A DNA stretch of 9,654 nucleotides from Prevotella sp. UBA1395 (lineage in GTDB: Bacteria; Bacteroidota; Bacteroidia; Bacteroidales; Bacteroidaceae): positions 949 through 10,602 of the forward strand of contig DBQL01000084.1 of NCBI GenBank assembly GCA_002305235.1, written 5' to 3'. The notes beneath the pieces were generated by a model, which was not told where the DNA came from, searched no databases, and was given only the letters and a program-made list of their open reading frames with translations. Position 1 is the stretch's first letter, and the number at the start of each line of letters is the position of its first letter. Below are positions 1 through 8,434 of the stretch, piece by piece. Made by a program: the position numbers and the translations under genes.

Positions 1-552
<552 letters not shown>

Positions 553-575
553 CATCTTACGGTAATCCGACAGAC

Positions 576-607
576 AAAGACGACAGCCAACAACTGTCGT
601 CTTTTAT
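576..607 (+). terminator. Intrinsic terminator after the ABC-F gene
   Basis: A perfect 11-bp stem (576-586 with 594-604) encloses a 7-nt loop (CCAACAA) and runs into a short T tract. It lies 23 nt after the ABC-F stop codon and about 50 nt before the grpE start, so it separates the two transcription units. Confidence 0.85.
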
Positions 608-656
608 CGTGGCATGCTTTTTGCTAATCAACCAATAAAAACAGATATTGATCATT

Positions 657-1280
657 ATGGCAGATAACAAACAAGAAGATTTGAACGCAAAGATGGAGGA
701 GGAGAACCTGAAGACAGCGGGAAACGCTGACAGTCAGTCGGAAACAACCCCTGAAACGGCTCCCGCAGACCATGCCGAGACCGGCGAGGCAGAGGATGCC
801 GAGGGTGTGGATGTGGCCCAAGACGAGCTGCAGCCCGACCCTTTGGAGGAGGCCCAACGACAGATTGAGGTGCTCAAGGACCAGTTTCTGCGTACCGTGG
901 CAGAGTTTGAGAATTTCAAGAAACGCACTGTCAAGGAGAAATCCGAGCTGATGCAGAATGGCGGTTCGAGAACGGTGGTGGCCATTCTGCCCATTCTCGA
1001 CGACATGGAGCGTGCCTTGGCCGACAAGAGTGAAGACCCCACGGCCATACGCGAGGGCATGAACATGATCTTCAAGAAGTTCCTCCACGCGCTCGAGGGC
1101 CTTGGAGTGAAGAAGATCAATGCCTTGGACGAAGACTTCGACACCGACTATCACGAGGCCGTGGCGATGGTGCCGGGCATGGGTGATGACAAGAAAGGCA
1201 AGGTGATAGACTGTCTGCAGACCGGCTATACGATGAATGACAAGGTGATTCGGCATGCCAAAGTGGCCGTTGCCCAGTAA
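657..1280 (+). CDS. grpE: GrpE, nucleotide exchange factor for DnaK
   Basis: This 207-residue protein is a cytoplasmic co-chaperone that releases ADP from DnaK and so resets the Hsp70 cycle. Residues 1-62 are acidic and low in complexity, residues about 63-100 form the long coiled-coil helix ([14 protein letters not shown] at 77-90), [11 protein letters not shown] (111-121) leads into the four-helix region, and the C-terminal beta domain ends with the typical [18 protein letters not shown]. The length is normal for the family. I chose ATG 657: the frame also has a TTG at 648, but that would only add three residues and the family pattern favours the ATG. There is no Shine-Dalgarno motif, as is usual in Bacteroidota. 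dnaJ follows after 44 bp with no terminator, so they are very likely co-transcribed. I see no CIRCE heat-shock operator upstream. Confidence 0.97.
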   Translation: MADNKQEDLNAKMEEENLKTAGNADSQSETTPETAPADHAETGEAEDAEGVDVAQDELQPDPLEEAQRQIEVLKDQFLRTVAEFENFKKRTVKEKSELMQNGGSRTVVAILPILDDMERALADKSEDPTAIREGMNMIFKKFLHALEGLGVKKINALDEDFDTDYHEAVAMVPGMGDDKKGKVIDCLQTGYTMNDKVIRHAKVAVAQ

Positions 1281-1324
1281 GACAACACATACGTATCAAT
1301 ATTTTCTCAAGAACAATTCAACAG

Positions 1325-2497
1325 ATGGCAGAGAAAAGAGATTATTACGAGGTATTAGGCATTAGCAAGGGTGCTTCTGAAGATGAGATCAAGAAGGCCT
1401 ATCGCAAGATGGCCATCAAATATCATCCCGACCGCAATCCCGGTAACAAGGAGGCGGAAGAGAAGTTTAAGGAGGCTGCCGAGGCTTACGAGGTGCTGCA
1501 CGATCCGCAGAAACGCCAGCAATATGACCAGTTCGGATTCAACGGGCCGCAGGCCGGAGGATTCGGTGGTTTTGGCGGCGGCGGTATGGATATGGACGAC
1601 ATCTTCTCGATGTTTGGCGATATCTTTGGCGGTCATAGCGGTGGTTTCGGGGGCTTTGGAGGCTTCGGCGGAGACCGCGGTGGCAGCCAAAAGAGGGTTT
1701 ATCGCGGTAGCGACCTGCGCCTGAAGGTGAAACTGTCGCTGCAAGACGTGGCGAGTGGAGTGACCAAGAAGTTCAAGGTTCGCAAGGATGTGACCTGCCA
1801 TCACTGTCACGGCACAGGGGCCGAGGGTGGTTCTCAGCCCGAAACTTGTCCCACGTGCCACGGCGCCGGCGTGGTGAACCGCACGGTACGGTCGGTGTTT
1901 GGCATGATGTCCACACAGTCGGAGTGCCCCACTTGTCATGGCGAAGGCACCATCATTAAGGACAAATGCAAGGAGTGCGGAGGCTCGGGCACGGTCAAAG
2001 GAGAGGATGTCGTGGAGATCAATATCCCCGCGGGAGTCGAGGAAGGTATGGTCATCAACGTGAACGGAAAGGGCAATGCCGGTCCGCGCAACGGTATCAA
2101 CGGTGACATTCAAGTGATCATCGAGGAGGAAAAGAACGACACTTTCATCCGCGACAGACAAGATGTGATTTACAATCTGTTGCTCGACTTCCCCACTGCG
2201 ACGCTCGGAGGCGAGGTGGAAATACCTACCATCGACGGCAAACGGGTGAGGCTCAAAGTGGATGCAGGCACGCAGCCCGGCAAAAGCGTCAGACTTCGCG
2301 GCAAGGGTTTGCCCGCGGTGCAGGGCTATGGACACGGCATGGGAGACCTGATCGTCAATATGAGTGTCTATGTTCCCAAGACATTGAGCAAGGATGAGCG
2401 CAAGGCCGTGGAGGCCTTCAAGGGCAGTTCCAACTTCCAAGGAGACAATTCCACCAAGAAGAGCATCTTCGAGAAATTTAGAAACTACTTTAATTAA
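1325..2497 (+). CDS. dnaJ: DnaJ (Hsp40), type I J-domain co-chaperone
   Basis: This 390-residue protein stimulates the DnaK ATPase and delivers unfolded clients. The J domain covers residues about 5-70 with the essential HPD at 34-36. A Gly/Phe-rich segment follows (about 71-120), interrupted by the DIF helix-like stretch [13 protein letters not shown] (89-101). The zinc-binding region has all four CxxCxGxG repeats: C158/C161, C175/C178, C201/C204 and C215/C218. Two beta-sandwich substrate domains and a short dimerisation tail complete it, so this is a full type I DnaJ. It follows grpE by 44 bp in the same direction, which gives a two-gene chaperone operon without dnaK. A hairpin terminator follows. 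A 391-codon open frame on the opposite strand is only a codon-bias shadow. Confidence 0.98.
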   Translation: MAEKRDYYEVLGISKGASEDEIKKAYRKMAIKYHPDRNPGNKEAEEKFKEAAEAYEVLHDPQKRQQYDQFGFNGPQAGGFGGFGGGGMDMDDIFSMFGDIFGGHSGGFGGFGGFGGDRGGSQKRVYRGSDLRLKVKLSLQDVASGVTKKFKVRKDVTCHHCHGTGAEGGSQPETCPTCHGAGVVNRTVRSVFGMMSTQSECPTCHGEGTIIKDKCKECGGSGTVKGEDVVEINIPAGVEEGMVINVNGKGNAGPRNGINGDIQVIIEEEKNDTFIRDRQDVIYNLLLDFPTATLGGEVEIPTIDGKRVRLKVDAGTQPGKSVRLRGKGLPAVQGYGHGMGDLIVNMSVYVPKTLSKDERKAVEAFKGSSNFQGDNSTKKSIFEKFRNYFN

Positions 2498-2505
2498 ATA
2501 GGGCG

Positions 2506-2555
2506 AAAGGGTTAAATGTGAGTGCGTCATTGCTCCTCCGTTTAACCTTTTCTCT
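2506..2555 (+). terminator. Probable intrinsic terminator of grpE-dnaJ
   Basis: An 11-bp stem with one G-T wobble pairs 2506-2516 with 2541-2551 around a 24-nt loop, and the right arm runs into TTTTCTCTT. It lies 8 nt after the dnaJ stop and 31 nt before the folC start. The long loop makes it less canonical than the other terminators in the window. Confidence 0.6.
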
Positions 2556-2582
2556 TCATTCTCACCTTCTTATCTACCGATC

Positions 2583-3995
2583 ATGACCATGACTTATCAG
2601 GAAACCGTCACCTATCTCTTCAATAGCTACCCGGTATTTGAACATGTCGGGGGGAGCGCCTATAAGGAAGGGCTGTACAACAGTCATGCCTTGGACGAGC
2701 ATTTCGGTCATCCGCATCGAAGCTACAAGACCATACACGTTGCCGGAACCAACGGCAAGGGGTCGTGTTCGCACACCCTTGCGGCAGTATTGCAGAGCGC
2801 GGGCTATCGCGTAGGCCTTTACACCTCGCCGCATCTGGTGGACTTCAGAGAGCGGATCAAGGTGAACGGCACACCCATCAGCGAACAGCGGGTGATCGAC
2901 TTCGTGGAATCGGAGCGTGAAAACTTTGAACCCCTGCATCCGTCGTTCTTTGAACTGACCACAGCGATGGCGTTTCTCTATTTCAAGGAGCAGCAAGTCG
3001 ATGTGGCTGTCATAGAGGTTGGCTTGGGCGGCAGGCTCGATTGTACCAACATCATCACCCCCATCCTGTCGGTGATCACCAATATCAGCTTTGACCATAC
3101 GCAGTTTTTGGGCAACACTTTGGCCAAAATCGCGTACGAAAAGGCAGGTATCATCAAGGAAGGAGTACCGGTAGTGGTTGGCGAGACAACCGAAGAGACC
3201 CGCCCCGTGTTCGTTCAGACGGCACGTGAGAGGCATGCTCCGCTCGTCATGGCAGAGGACTGCCGTGAGGTGAGCGGTGCGTCGGCAAGTGCTTACGGTG
3301 GCCGCGACTACCAAACGAAAGGCTATGGCATATTGCATGGCGCATTGGGCGGCGACTATCAGGATAAGAATGCCAACACCATTTTAACCGCTATCGACGT
3401 GCTCAAGGGCGAAACAGACTGCCATAAAGCCCCGTCGCACGAGCAACGCAATGCGACGACGGTCGACAGGAACAATGGAATGACAACTGCGCAAGGCGTG
3501 GTCGATGACGCGTCTCATAATCCTGCCCCATTCTTGCGCATCATGCCGGAGCATGTCAGGGAAGGTTTTGAGAGGGTTTGCGAACTCACCGGCCTGACAG
3601 GAAGATGGCAGACCTTGAGAAAAAAACCTCTCGTCATCTGCGATACAGGGCATAACGTAGGTGGGTGGAACTATCTCTCCCGACAGATCAAGCACCGGTC
3701 GTGCACCCAATTAAGAATGGTATTCGGGATGGTTGACGACAAGGATGTCGACGGAGTGATGCGTCTTCTGCCCGAAAACGCCATCTATTATTGGACCCAA
3801 GCACAGTCCAAGCGCGCGCTGCCGGCATCTGTTATCGCCGAAAAGGGTATGCGCCACCGGCTCCAAGGACAAGTCTTTGACTCAGTGGCCGATGCCTATC
3901 ATGCCGCGATACACGACGCGCAGCCCGACGATTTCATTTTCATCGGAGGCTCAAGCTATATTGTTGCGGATTTATTGGCATTAAATGATTTTTAA
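2583..3995 (+). CDS. folC: FolC, bifunctional folylpolyglutamate / dihydrofolate synthase
   Basis: This 470-residue Mur-ligase-type enzyme joins glutamate to dihydropteroate and then extends the poly-gamma-glutamate tail of folates, with ATP, in the cytoplasm. Seen: the P-loop GTNGKGS (55-61), TSPHL (81-85), VGLGGRLD (146-153), NISFDH (167-172) and EKAGIIK (186-192) in the ATPase domain, then the C-terminal domain with TGRWQTL (339-345) and ICDTGHNVGG (352-361). Between these domains, about residues 276-317 form a hydrophilic stretch that I do not recognise from relatives, which are usually nearer 420-435 residues. ATG 2589, two codons in, is an equally possible start and fits the usual M-x-Y-x-E-T beginning; there is no ribosome binding site to decide. 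It has its own unit between the dnaJ terminator and the gal promoter. I saw no clear promoter in 2552-2582. Confidence 0.95.
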   Translation: MTMTYQETVTYLFNSYPVFEHVGGSAYKEGLYNSHALDEHFGHPHRSYKTIHVAGTNGKGSCSHTLAAVLQSAGYRVGLYTSPHLVDFRERIKVNGTPISEQRVIDFVESERENFEPLHPSFFELTTAMAFLYFKEQQVDVAVIEVGLGGRLDCTNIITPILSVITNISFDHTQFLGNTLAKIAYEKAGIIKEGVPVVVGETTEETRPVFVQTARERHAPLVMAEDCREVSGASASAYGGRDYQTKGYGILHGALGGDYQDKNANTILTAIDVLKGETDCHKAPSHEQRNATTVDRNNGMTTAQGVVDDASHNPAPFLRIMPEHVREGFERVCELTGLTGRWQTLRKKPLVICDTGHNVGGWNYLSRQIKHRSCTQLRMVFGMVDDKDVDGVMRLLPENAIYYWTQAQSKRALPASVIAEKGMRHRLQGQVFDSVADAYHAAIHDAQPDDFIFIGGSSYIVADLLALNDF

Positions 3996-4026
3996 CATTA
4001 GGCCCTTTATAATTTTCAAGTTTTAG

Positions 4027-4058
4027 TTTGTAATTATCGTTTTAATTTATTTACTTTG
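4027..4058 (+). promoter_or_regulatory. Candidate Bacteroidota sigma-ABfr promoter of the gal operon
   Basis: A TTTG (-33 element, 4027-4030) is followed after 20 nt by TTACTTTG (4051-4058), which matches the TAnnTTTG -7 consensus except for the second base. Spacing agrees with known Bacteroides promoters. Transcription would start near 4062-4066, giving a leader of about 25-30 nt before galM. The leader is A/T-rich with no Shine-Dalgarno motif. I found no clear operator palindrome. Confidence 0.55.
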
Positions 4059-4090
4059 CAGAAACGAATTATAACTAAAAACTTATTTTT

Positions 4091-5179
4091 ATGAATAACA
4101 CAGCTGAAACAGAAAATGTCTGTGGCCTGAAACGTGAAGATTTCCAGACCACTATCAATGGAAAAAAGACAGATCTTTTCATCCTGAAGAATAAAGCCGG
4201 CAATGAAGTGGCCATCACCAACTTCGGTGGAGCACTGGTTGCCATCATGGTGCCCGACAAAAACGGCCATTTAGCCAACGTCATTCAGGGCCATGACAAC
4301 ATTCAAGATGTTATTAATTCGCCGGAACCCTATCTTTCTCGCCTCATCGGTCGATTTGGAAACCGCATCGCCAAGGGCAAGTTCACCCTGCACGGAAAGG
4401 AGTATTACGTGCCGGTGAACAATGGTCCCAACGCGCTTCACGGCGGATTGAAGGGATTCAACGCCCGTGTCTGGGACCCGGAGCTGATGAACGACCACAC
4501 CTTGGTGCTCCATTATGTGGCGGCATACGGTGAGGAGGGCTATTCGGGCGAACTGAAAACCACCGTGGTCTATACGTGGACCGACGACAACGAGTTGCAG
4601 ATCGACTACCTTGCATGCACCAACAAGAAGACCATCATCAACCTCACGAGCCACGGTTACTTCTCTTTGGCAGGCATTGCCAACCCCACTCCCACCATCG
4701 ACAGCTTGATTTGCCAAATCAATGCCGATTTCTATCTGCCCATCGACAACACGTCTATCCCCACCGGCGAAATACGTTTCGTGTCGGGAACACCGTTCGA
4801 TTTCAAAACTCCCAAACCATTGGGGCAGGACATCGACGCCGACGACGAGCAGATCAAGAATGGTGCAGGCTATGACCATTGCTTCGTCTTGAACAAGAAA
4901 GAGGAAGGCGAGCTGAGCTTTGCGGCTAAGATTACCGAACCGACAAGCGGCCGAACAATGGAAGTCTACACCACGGAGCCGGGCGTACAGGTATATACCG
5001 ACAACTGGGCCGACGGCTACAAAGGGCAGCATGGGGCCACATTCCCCCGCCGTTCAGCCGTTTGTTTCGAGTGCCAACACTTCCCCGACTCACCCAACAG
5101 ACCTTATTTCCCGTCGGTAGTACTCGACCCGGGGGAGCAATATAAACAAAGAACTATTTACCGTTTCGGCGTAGAGTAA
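4091..5179 (+). CDS. galM: GalM, aldose 1-epimerase (galactose mutarotase)
   Basis: This 362-residue enzyme interconverts the beta and alpha anomers of galactose (and glucose) so that galactokinase gets its alpha substrate. The GalM beta-sandwich motifs appear in order: GRFGNRIA (87-94, with R88), NALHGG (114-119, H117), NLTSHGYFSL (184-193, with the catalytic acid H188), GYDHCF (260-265, D262) and CFECQHFPDSPN (325-336, with the catalytic base E327). All key residues are present. The length matches the Bacteroidota type. There is no signal peptide or lipobox, so it should be cytoplasmic. It is the first gene after a candidate promoter, followed by a sugar carrier and galK in the same direction, which supports galactose as the physiological substrate. 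A strong hairpin follows it. Confidence 0.95.
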   Translation: MNNTAETENVCGLKREDFQTTINGKKTDLFILKNKAGNEVAITNFGGALVAIMVPDKNGHLANVIQGHDNIQDVINSPEPYLSRLIGRFGNRIAKGKFTLHGKEYYVPVNNGPNALHGGLKGFNARVWDPELMNDHTLVLHYVAAYGEEGYSGELKTTVVYTWTDDNELQIDYLACTNKKTIINLTSHGYFSLAGIANPTPTIDSLICQINADFYLPIDNTSIPTGEIRFVSGTPFDFKTPKPLGQDIDADDEQIKNGAGYDHCFVLNKKEEGELSFAAKITEPTSGRTMEVYTTEPGVQVYTDNWADGYKGQHGATFPRRSAVCFECQHFPDSPNRPYFPSVVLDPGEQYKQRTIYRFGVE

Positions 5180-5193
5180 CAGCCGAGCCAATC

Positions 5194-5245
5194 ATAAGGG
5201 AGGGATTATAAGCAGTCGGGCAACTGTTTATACTCCGTCCCTTAT
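5194..5245 (+). promoter_or_regulatory. Long imperfect RNA hairpin between galM and the carrier gene
   Basis: Bases 5194-5216 pair with 5223-5245 around a 6-nt loop (CGGGCA). Of 23 positions, 20 are Watson-Crick pairs, one is a G-T wobble and two are mismatches (5202/5237 and 5206/5233). It begins 14 nt after the galM stop and ends 41 nt before the next start. The T tract after it is broken (TTGCCTTTTC), so it could be a leaky terminator, a stabiliser of the galM message or a processing site that sets different levels of the operon genes. The structure is direct from the sequence; the role is inferred. Confidence 0.65.
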
Positions 5246-5286
5246 TTGCCTTTTCATTGAAATGAATCAATCAATTAATAATAACA

Positions 5287-6528
5287 ATGGAAAATAATCC
5301 CACAACTCAGAGACCGAACTATACGTTCGCACTCATCGTAGTGTTTATCGTGTGCTTCCTCATCGGATTTATCACAACGATGAACAACTCCATGATCTCA
5401 TTCTGTACGAAAGCCTTTGACCTTTCAGCCCAGCAGGGACAGTATGTCAACACGGCCTTCTATGGTGCCTATCTGCTCAGTATCCCGTTTGCCATGCTGA
5501 TGAATAAGATTGGCTACAAGGGCACGTTGATTTTAGGATTGACAGTAGCCGGTGTCGGCTTCGTCATCAATTCATTCGGCATTCAGTCGGCCATCGCCGC
5601 CCAAGCCAATGTTTACACGGTGTTCCTGTTATCCATGTGCCTCGTGGCATGCGGTGTTGTGATGCTGCAAAACGTCGCCAACCCTTACGTCATGGTCTTG
5701 GGCAGCCCCGAAAAGGGCGCTTTCCGCATGACGTTGAGCCAGGCCTTGAACTCCGTGGCCACCACCCTCGCCCCGCTGTTCATCACATACGTGATCATCA
5801 AAGACCAAGCTCCTACTCCGGATGCTGTGCCCGGCCCGTTCCTCGGACTTGGTGTTTTCACTCTGATTATCTGTCTGATCTTGGTCTTCCTCAAGCTCCC
5901 GAGAATCGACGAGGCCAAGCAAGCCGCCGAGTCGGGTGTGCAACAACAGTACAAGAGCAGCGTGTTCAAGTATACACACGTATGGCTTGGTGCCCTCGCC
6001 ATCTTCATGTATATGGGCGTGGAAATCGGCGTGCCCTCGATGCTGCCCTATAAGTTCAAGTCGATGCCGGAATATGCCGACAACTATGCCTCCGTGGCCA
6101 CATCGTTCTTGGCCTTCTATTGGGGTGGCATGATGGTGGGCCGATTTCTCGGCGCAGCCATTCTCGCCAAGTTTGAGCCGCGCAAACTGCTCTCCGCCTG
6201 TTTGCTGTTGGGTGCCGCCTGCATCGCCCTTTCGATCGTATTGCCCGGCATGACAGGTATCTATGCCATGCTGGCCGCCGGCCTTTTCCACTCCGTGATG
6301 TGGCCGTTGATCTTCAACCTTGGTCTTCAGGAGCTTGGTCCTCACACCAAGACAGCCACCGGCGTGATCAATACGGGTGTGATCGGTGCCGCATTGCTCA
6401 TGCCTCTGCTGGGTATCATCGTCGATGCCACGGGTGTCGTGATTGCCACTTTCTGCCTGTTCATCTTCTATGCATACATCATCTGGTTCTGCAATTGGGG
6501 TTCCAAGATCGGACTGAGCGGAAAATAA
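5287..6528 (+). CDS. Sugar:proton MFS symporter, FucP/GluP family (probable galactose/glucose carrier)
   Basis: This 413-residue inner-membrane protein has the twelve hydrophobic segments of a major facilitator carrier, at about residues 13-32, 54-73, 79-98, 108-128, 147-170, 184-203, 230-249, 268-291, 300-319, 322-343, 358-378 and 383-402. Family marks of the FucP/GluP branch are FLIGFITTMNNSMI (24-37), GAYLLSIPFAMLMNKIGYK (60-78), NPYVMVLGSPEKGAFRMTLS (132-151) and FYWGGMMVGRFLGA (277-290). The segment 205-228 is the hydrophilic central loop. Members import fucose, glucose, galactose or related sugars with protons. The position between galM and galK makes galactose the likely substrate, perhaps with glucose; sequence alone cannot settle this. 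It lies 107 bp after galM, with a hairpin between, and 35 bp before galK. Databases may name it gluP, but I do not assign a symbol. Confidence 0.9.
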   Translation: MENNPTTQRPNYTFALIVVFIVCFLIGFITTMNNSMISFCTKAFDLSAQQGQYVNTAFYGAYLLSIPFAMLMNKIGYKGTLILGLTVAGVGFVINSFGIQSAIAAQANVYTVFLLSMCLVACGVVMLQNVANPYVMVLGSPEKGAFRMTLSQALNSVATTLAPLFITYVIIKDQAPTPDAVPGPFLGLGVFTLIICLILVFLKLPRIDEAKQAAESGVQQQYKSSVFKYTHVWLGALAIFMYMGVEIGVPSMLPYKFKSMPEYADNYASVATSFLAFYWGGMMVGRFLGAAILAKFEPRKLLSACLLLGAACIALSIVLPGMTGIYAMLAAGLFHSVMWPLIFNLGLQELGPHTKTATGVINTGVIGAALLMPLLGIIVDATGVVIATFCLFIFYAYIIWFCNWGSKIGLSGK

Positions 6529-6563
6529 ACCATGACTTATCAACTTTTTAAAATATAACGACT

Positions 6564-7724
6564 ATGGATATAGAATTTGTAAGAAGTCGCTTTATCAAGC
6601 ATTTTGACGGCAAGACCGGCAATGTTTACGCCTCACCGGGCCGTATCAACCTCATTGGTGAGCATACAGACTACAACGGTGGGTTTGTTTTCCCGGGCGC
6701 AGTGGAGCAAGGCATCATGGCAGAACTCCGTCTCAACGGCCAGAAGACCTGCAACGTGTACTCCATCGACCTCAAGGACATGGCTCATTTCGAGATTGAC
6801 GACCCCAAGGGTCCGTCGGCAACGTGGGCCAGATACATCTTCGGTGTGGTACAGGAGATGCGTGCACTCGGCGTAGACGTGAAACCTTTCAACGCCGCTT
6901 TTGCCGGCGACGTGCCCCTTGGAGCAGGTATGTCTTCGAGCGCCGCGCTCGAGAGTTGCTTCGCCTTTGCCCTCAACGACCTGTTTGGCGACAACAAGGT
7001 GTCCAAGTGGGATATGGTACTGGCCGGTCAGGCCACCGAGCACAAGTATGTCGGCGTGAACTGTGGCATCATGGACCAGTTTGCCTCTGTCTTCGGCCAG
7101 AAGGGCAAGCTGATGCGTCTCGACTGTCGCAGTCGCGAGTTTGAGTACTATCCGTTCAACCCGCAGGGCTACAAGCTCGTGTTGCTCAACTCCAAGGTAA
7201 AGCACGAATTGGTGGGTTCGCCCTATAACGACCGCCGCAACTCTTGTGAGAACGTGGTGAAAGTACTTGGCGAGCATTTCCCCGACAAGCGTTTCGAGAC
7301 CCTTCGCGATGCCGACTGGGACGAGTTGGAGGCTGTAAAATCCAAGGTTAGCGCCGAGGATTACACCCGTGCCCACTTCGTGTTGGGCGAGAAAGACCGC
7401 GTGCTCGCCGTTTGTGACGCTTTGGAAAAGGGCGACTACGAGACCGTGGGCAAGAAGATGTATGAGACACACTACGGCTTAAGCAAGGAATATGAGGTGA
7501 GCTGCGAAGAGCTTGACTTCCTTAACGACCTCGCCAAAGAAAACGGTGTGACCGGAAGCCGTATCATGGGCGGTGGCTTTGGAGGCTGCACGATCAACTT
7601 AGTCAAGGACGAAGTCTATGACAAGTTTATTGCGGAGGCCAAAGAGAAGTTCAGTGCCAAGTACGGACACGAGCCTGCCGTGATCAACGTGGTGATCGGC
7701 GACGGCTCCCGCAAGATATGCTGA
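6564..7724 (+). CDS. galK: GalK, galactokinase
   Basis: This 386-residue GHMP-family kinase phosphorylates alpha-D-galactose at C1 with ATP, the first committed step of the Leloir pathway. Seen: the galactokinase signature GRINLIGEHTDYNGG (26-40, with R27 and E33 near the active site), the GHMP phosphate-binding loop PLGAGMSSSAALE (118-130), the catalytic Asp in CGIMDQFAS (D171), and the C-terminal GHMP motif GSRIMGGGFGGCTI (331-344). All expected residues are intact and the length is typical. No signal peptide is seen. It is the last gene of the galM-carrier-galK operon, 35 bp after the carrier, and is followed by a strong terminator. galT and galE, needed to complete the pathway, must lie elsewhere. 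Confidence 0.98.
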   Translation: MDIEFVRSRFIKHFDGKTGNVYASPGRINLIGEHTDYNGGFVFPGAVEQGIMAELRLNGQKTCNVYSIDLKDMAHFEIDDPKGPSATWARYIFGVVQEMRALGVDVKPFNAAFAGDVPLGAGMSSSAALESCFAFALNDLFGDNKVSKWDMVLAGQATEHKYVGVNCGIMDQFASVFGQKGKLMRLDCRSREFEYYPFNPQGYKLVLLNSKVKHELVGSPYNDRRNSCENVVKVLGEHFPDKRFETLRDADWDELEAVKSKVSAEDYTRAHFVLGEKDRVLAVCDALEKGDYETVGKKMYETHYGLSKEYEVSCEELDFLNDLAKENGVTGSRIMGGGFGGCTINLVKDEVYDKFIAEAKEKFSAKYGHEPAVINVVIGDGSRKIC

Positions 7725-7779
7725 TCGCGGCACAGCCAATGTGACGACGGTTCTTATTGGCCCGCATCTAACTCAAACC

Positions 7780-7819
7780 AACCCCACCAAGCAATCACAA
7801 CTTGGTGGGGTTTGCTTTT
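7780..7819 (+). terminator. Intrinsic terminator of the galM-carrier-galK operon
   Basis: A perfect 12-bp GC-rich stem (7780-7791 with 7801-7812) encloses a 9-nt loop and is followed by TTTGCTTTTC. It lies 55 nt after the galK stop. A weaker 6-bp hairpin (GCCAAT 7735-7740 with ATTGGC 7756-7761) precedes it. Confidence 0.88.
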
Positions 7820-8099
7820 CTAATATACGCGATGACGTTTTCGCGGCACAACAACATAGCACGATTCGTGCCGAAACCGGGAATCGGCACCCGAATATTC
7901 ATTCACAATCCGGATAATACTTTTCCATCTCATCAATCTTCAATCAGAACGAAAACCGATGGCATCCATCATGTCATCCATCAACACCCTATTCTTAAGA
8001 ATCACTCTATATAAAACAAAACAAGTTTCTTGAAATCAGAAAATTACAACACGTCAAACAGAATAATAATTTCTTCGTTTTCAAAGTTCTATTTCATGC

Positions 8100-8191
8100 G
8101 TTTGCGATAGCTATCTAATCGTGGCGCGAAAAGATAGTAATCGTCGCGCAATTAGATAGCAAACGCGTCTCGATTAGATAGCTATCGCAAA
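8100..8191. repeat. Palindromic repeat cluster with 22-nt GATAG-core units
   Basis: Two 21-nt arms (8101-8121 and 8171-8191) are perfect reverse complements. After one T/T mismatch the stem continues for six more pairs (8123-8128 with 8164-8169, one wobble). Each arm contains the 10-bp palindrome GATAGCTATC (8106-8115 and 8177-8186). The inner part reads as three 22-nt units, 8122-8143, 8144-8165 and 8166-8187, each with GATAG at the same offset and ending CG; pairwise identity by eye is 15-16 of 22. A competing inner hairpin, GCGCGA (8124-8129) with TCGCGC (8144-8149), is also possible. It has no coding potential. It may be a REP/BIME-like element, a protein-binding array or a structured RNA. 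Confidence 0.8.
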
Positions 8192-8370
8192 GCTGTTAAA
8201 TTCACATCGAAAACGGCATATAATCGTATCACAAATTTATTCATGTTTATGGTATGATTATACCCTTCATCTTTGCTTATGAGCCGTGTTCTCCTACCCT
8301 CAGGTACTTGTATCAAGCCAATCTTGTTTGCGGCATTACCATCGTCGTTTACACGCCTTTACCATCACCG

Positions 8371-8392
8371 ACCAACTGTGGTGACAGTTGGT
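8371..8392. other. Short perfect hairpin downstream of the minus-strand operon
   Basis: A 9-bp stem (8371-8379 with 8384-8392) encloses a 4-nt loop, 42 bp past the stop of the LAB_N gene in its direction of transcription. There is no T tract on either strand, so it may be a weak or factor-assisted 3' end or just a message stabiliser. Confidence 0.4.
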
Positions 8393-8434
8393 TCGCATCG
8401 TCATGGCAAATCGTCAGAGGAGGAATGCAGGAGT

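Larger units (their letters stand above)
7820..8434. other. Convergent intergenic region without a convincing gene
   Basis: About 615 bp lie between the gal terminator and the stop of the minus-strand LAB_N gene. Short open frames here (7802-8014, 8254-8466 and 8273-8458) show no recognisable domain, and each overlaps a terminator or the opposite-strand gene, so I do not call them. The region contains a 7-bp hairpin (GTGCCGA 7868-7874 with TCGGCAC 7884-7890), the repeat cluster at 8100-8191, and a 9-bp hairpin at 8371-8392. A weak promoter-like pair, TTTA (8246) and CATCTTTG (8268-8275) with an 18-nt spacer, might serve a small RNA, but the matches are poor. Confidence 0.6.

Noticed and set aside
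648..656. TTG start three codons upstream of the grpE ATG
   Set aside because: It adds only M-I-I before a good ATG, and the family pattern begins at the ATG.
1355..2530. A 391-codon open frame on the minus strand across the whole of dnaJ
   Set aside because: It mirrors the intact dnaJ gene, has no recognisable domain, and similar antisense frames lie over grpE, folC, galM and the carrier; they come from codon bias that removes antisense stops.
2586..2599. 14-nt identity between the folC start region and 6529-6542 before galK (ACCATGACTTATCA)
   Set aside because: One 14-nt match is not far from chance in a window this size, and the two copies have different contexts.
7725..7850. 10-nt direct repeat TCGCGGCACA at 7725-7734 and 7841-7850
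   Set aside because: Short, only two copies, and no target duplication or element between them apart from the terminator.
7802..8014. 70-codon open frame after galK
   Set aside because: It begins with TTG inside the right arm of the operon terminator and shows no domain or family pattern.
8100..8191. CRISPR array reading of the 22-nt units
   Set aside because: Units abut without spacers, differ from each other at 6-7 of 22 positions, and no cas genes are in view.
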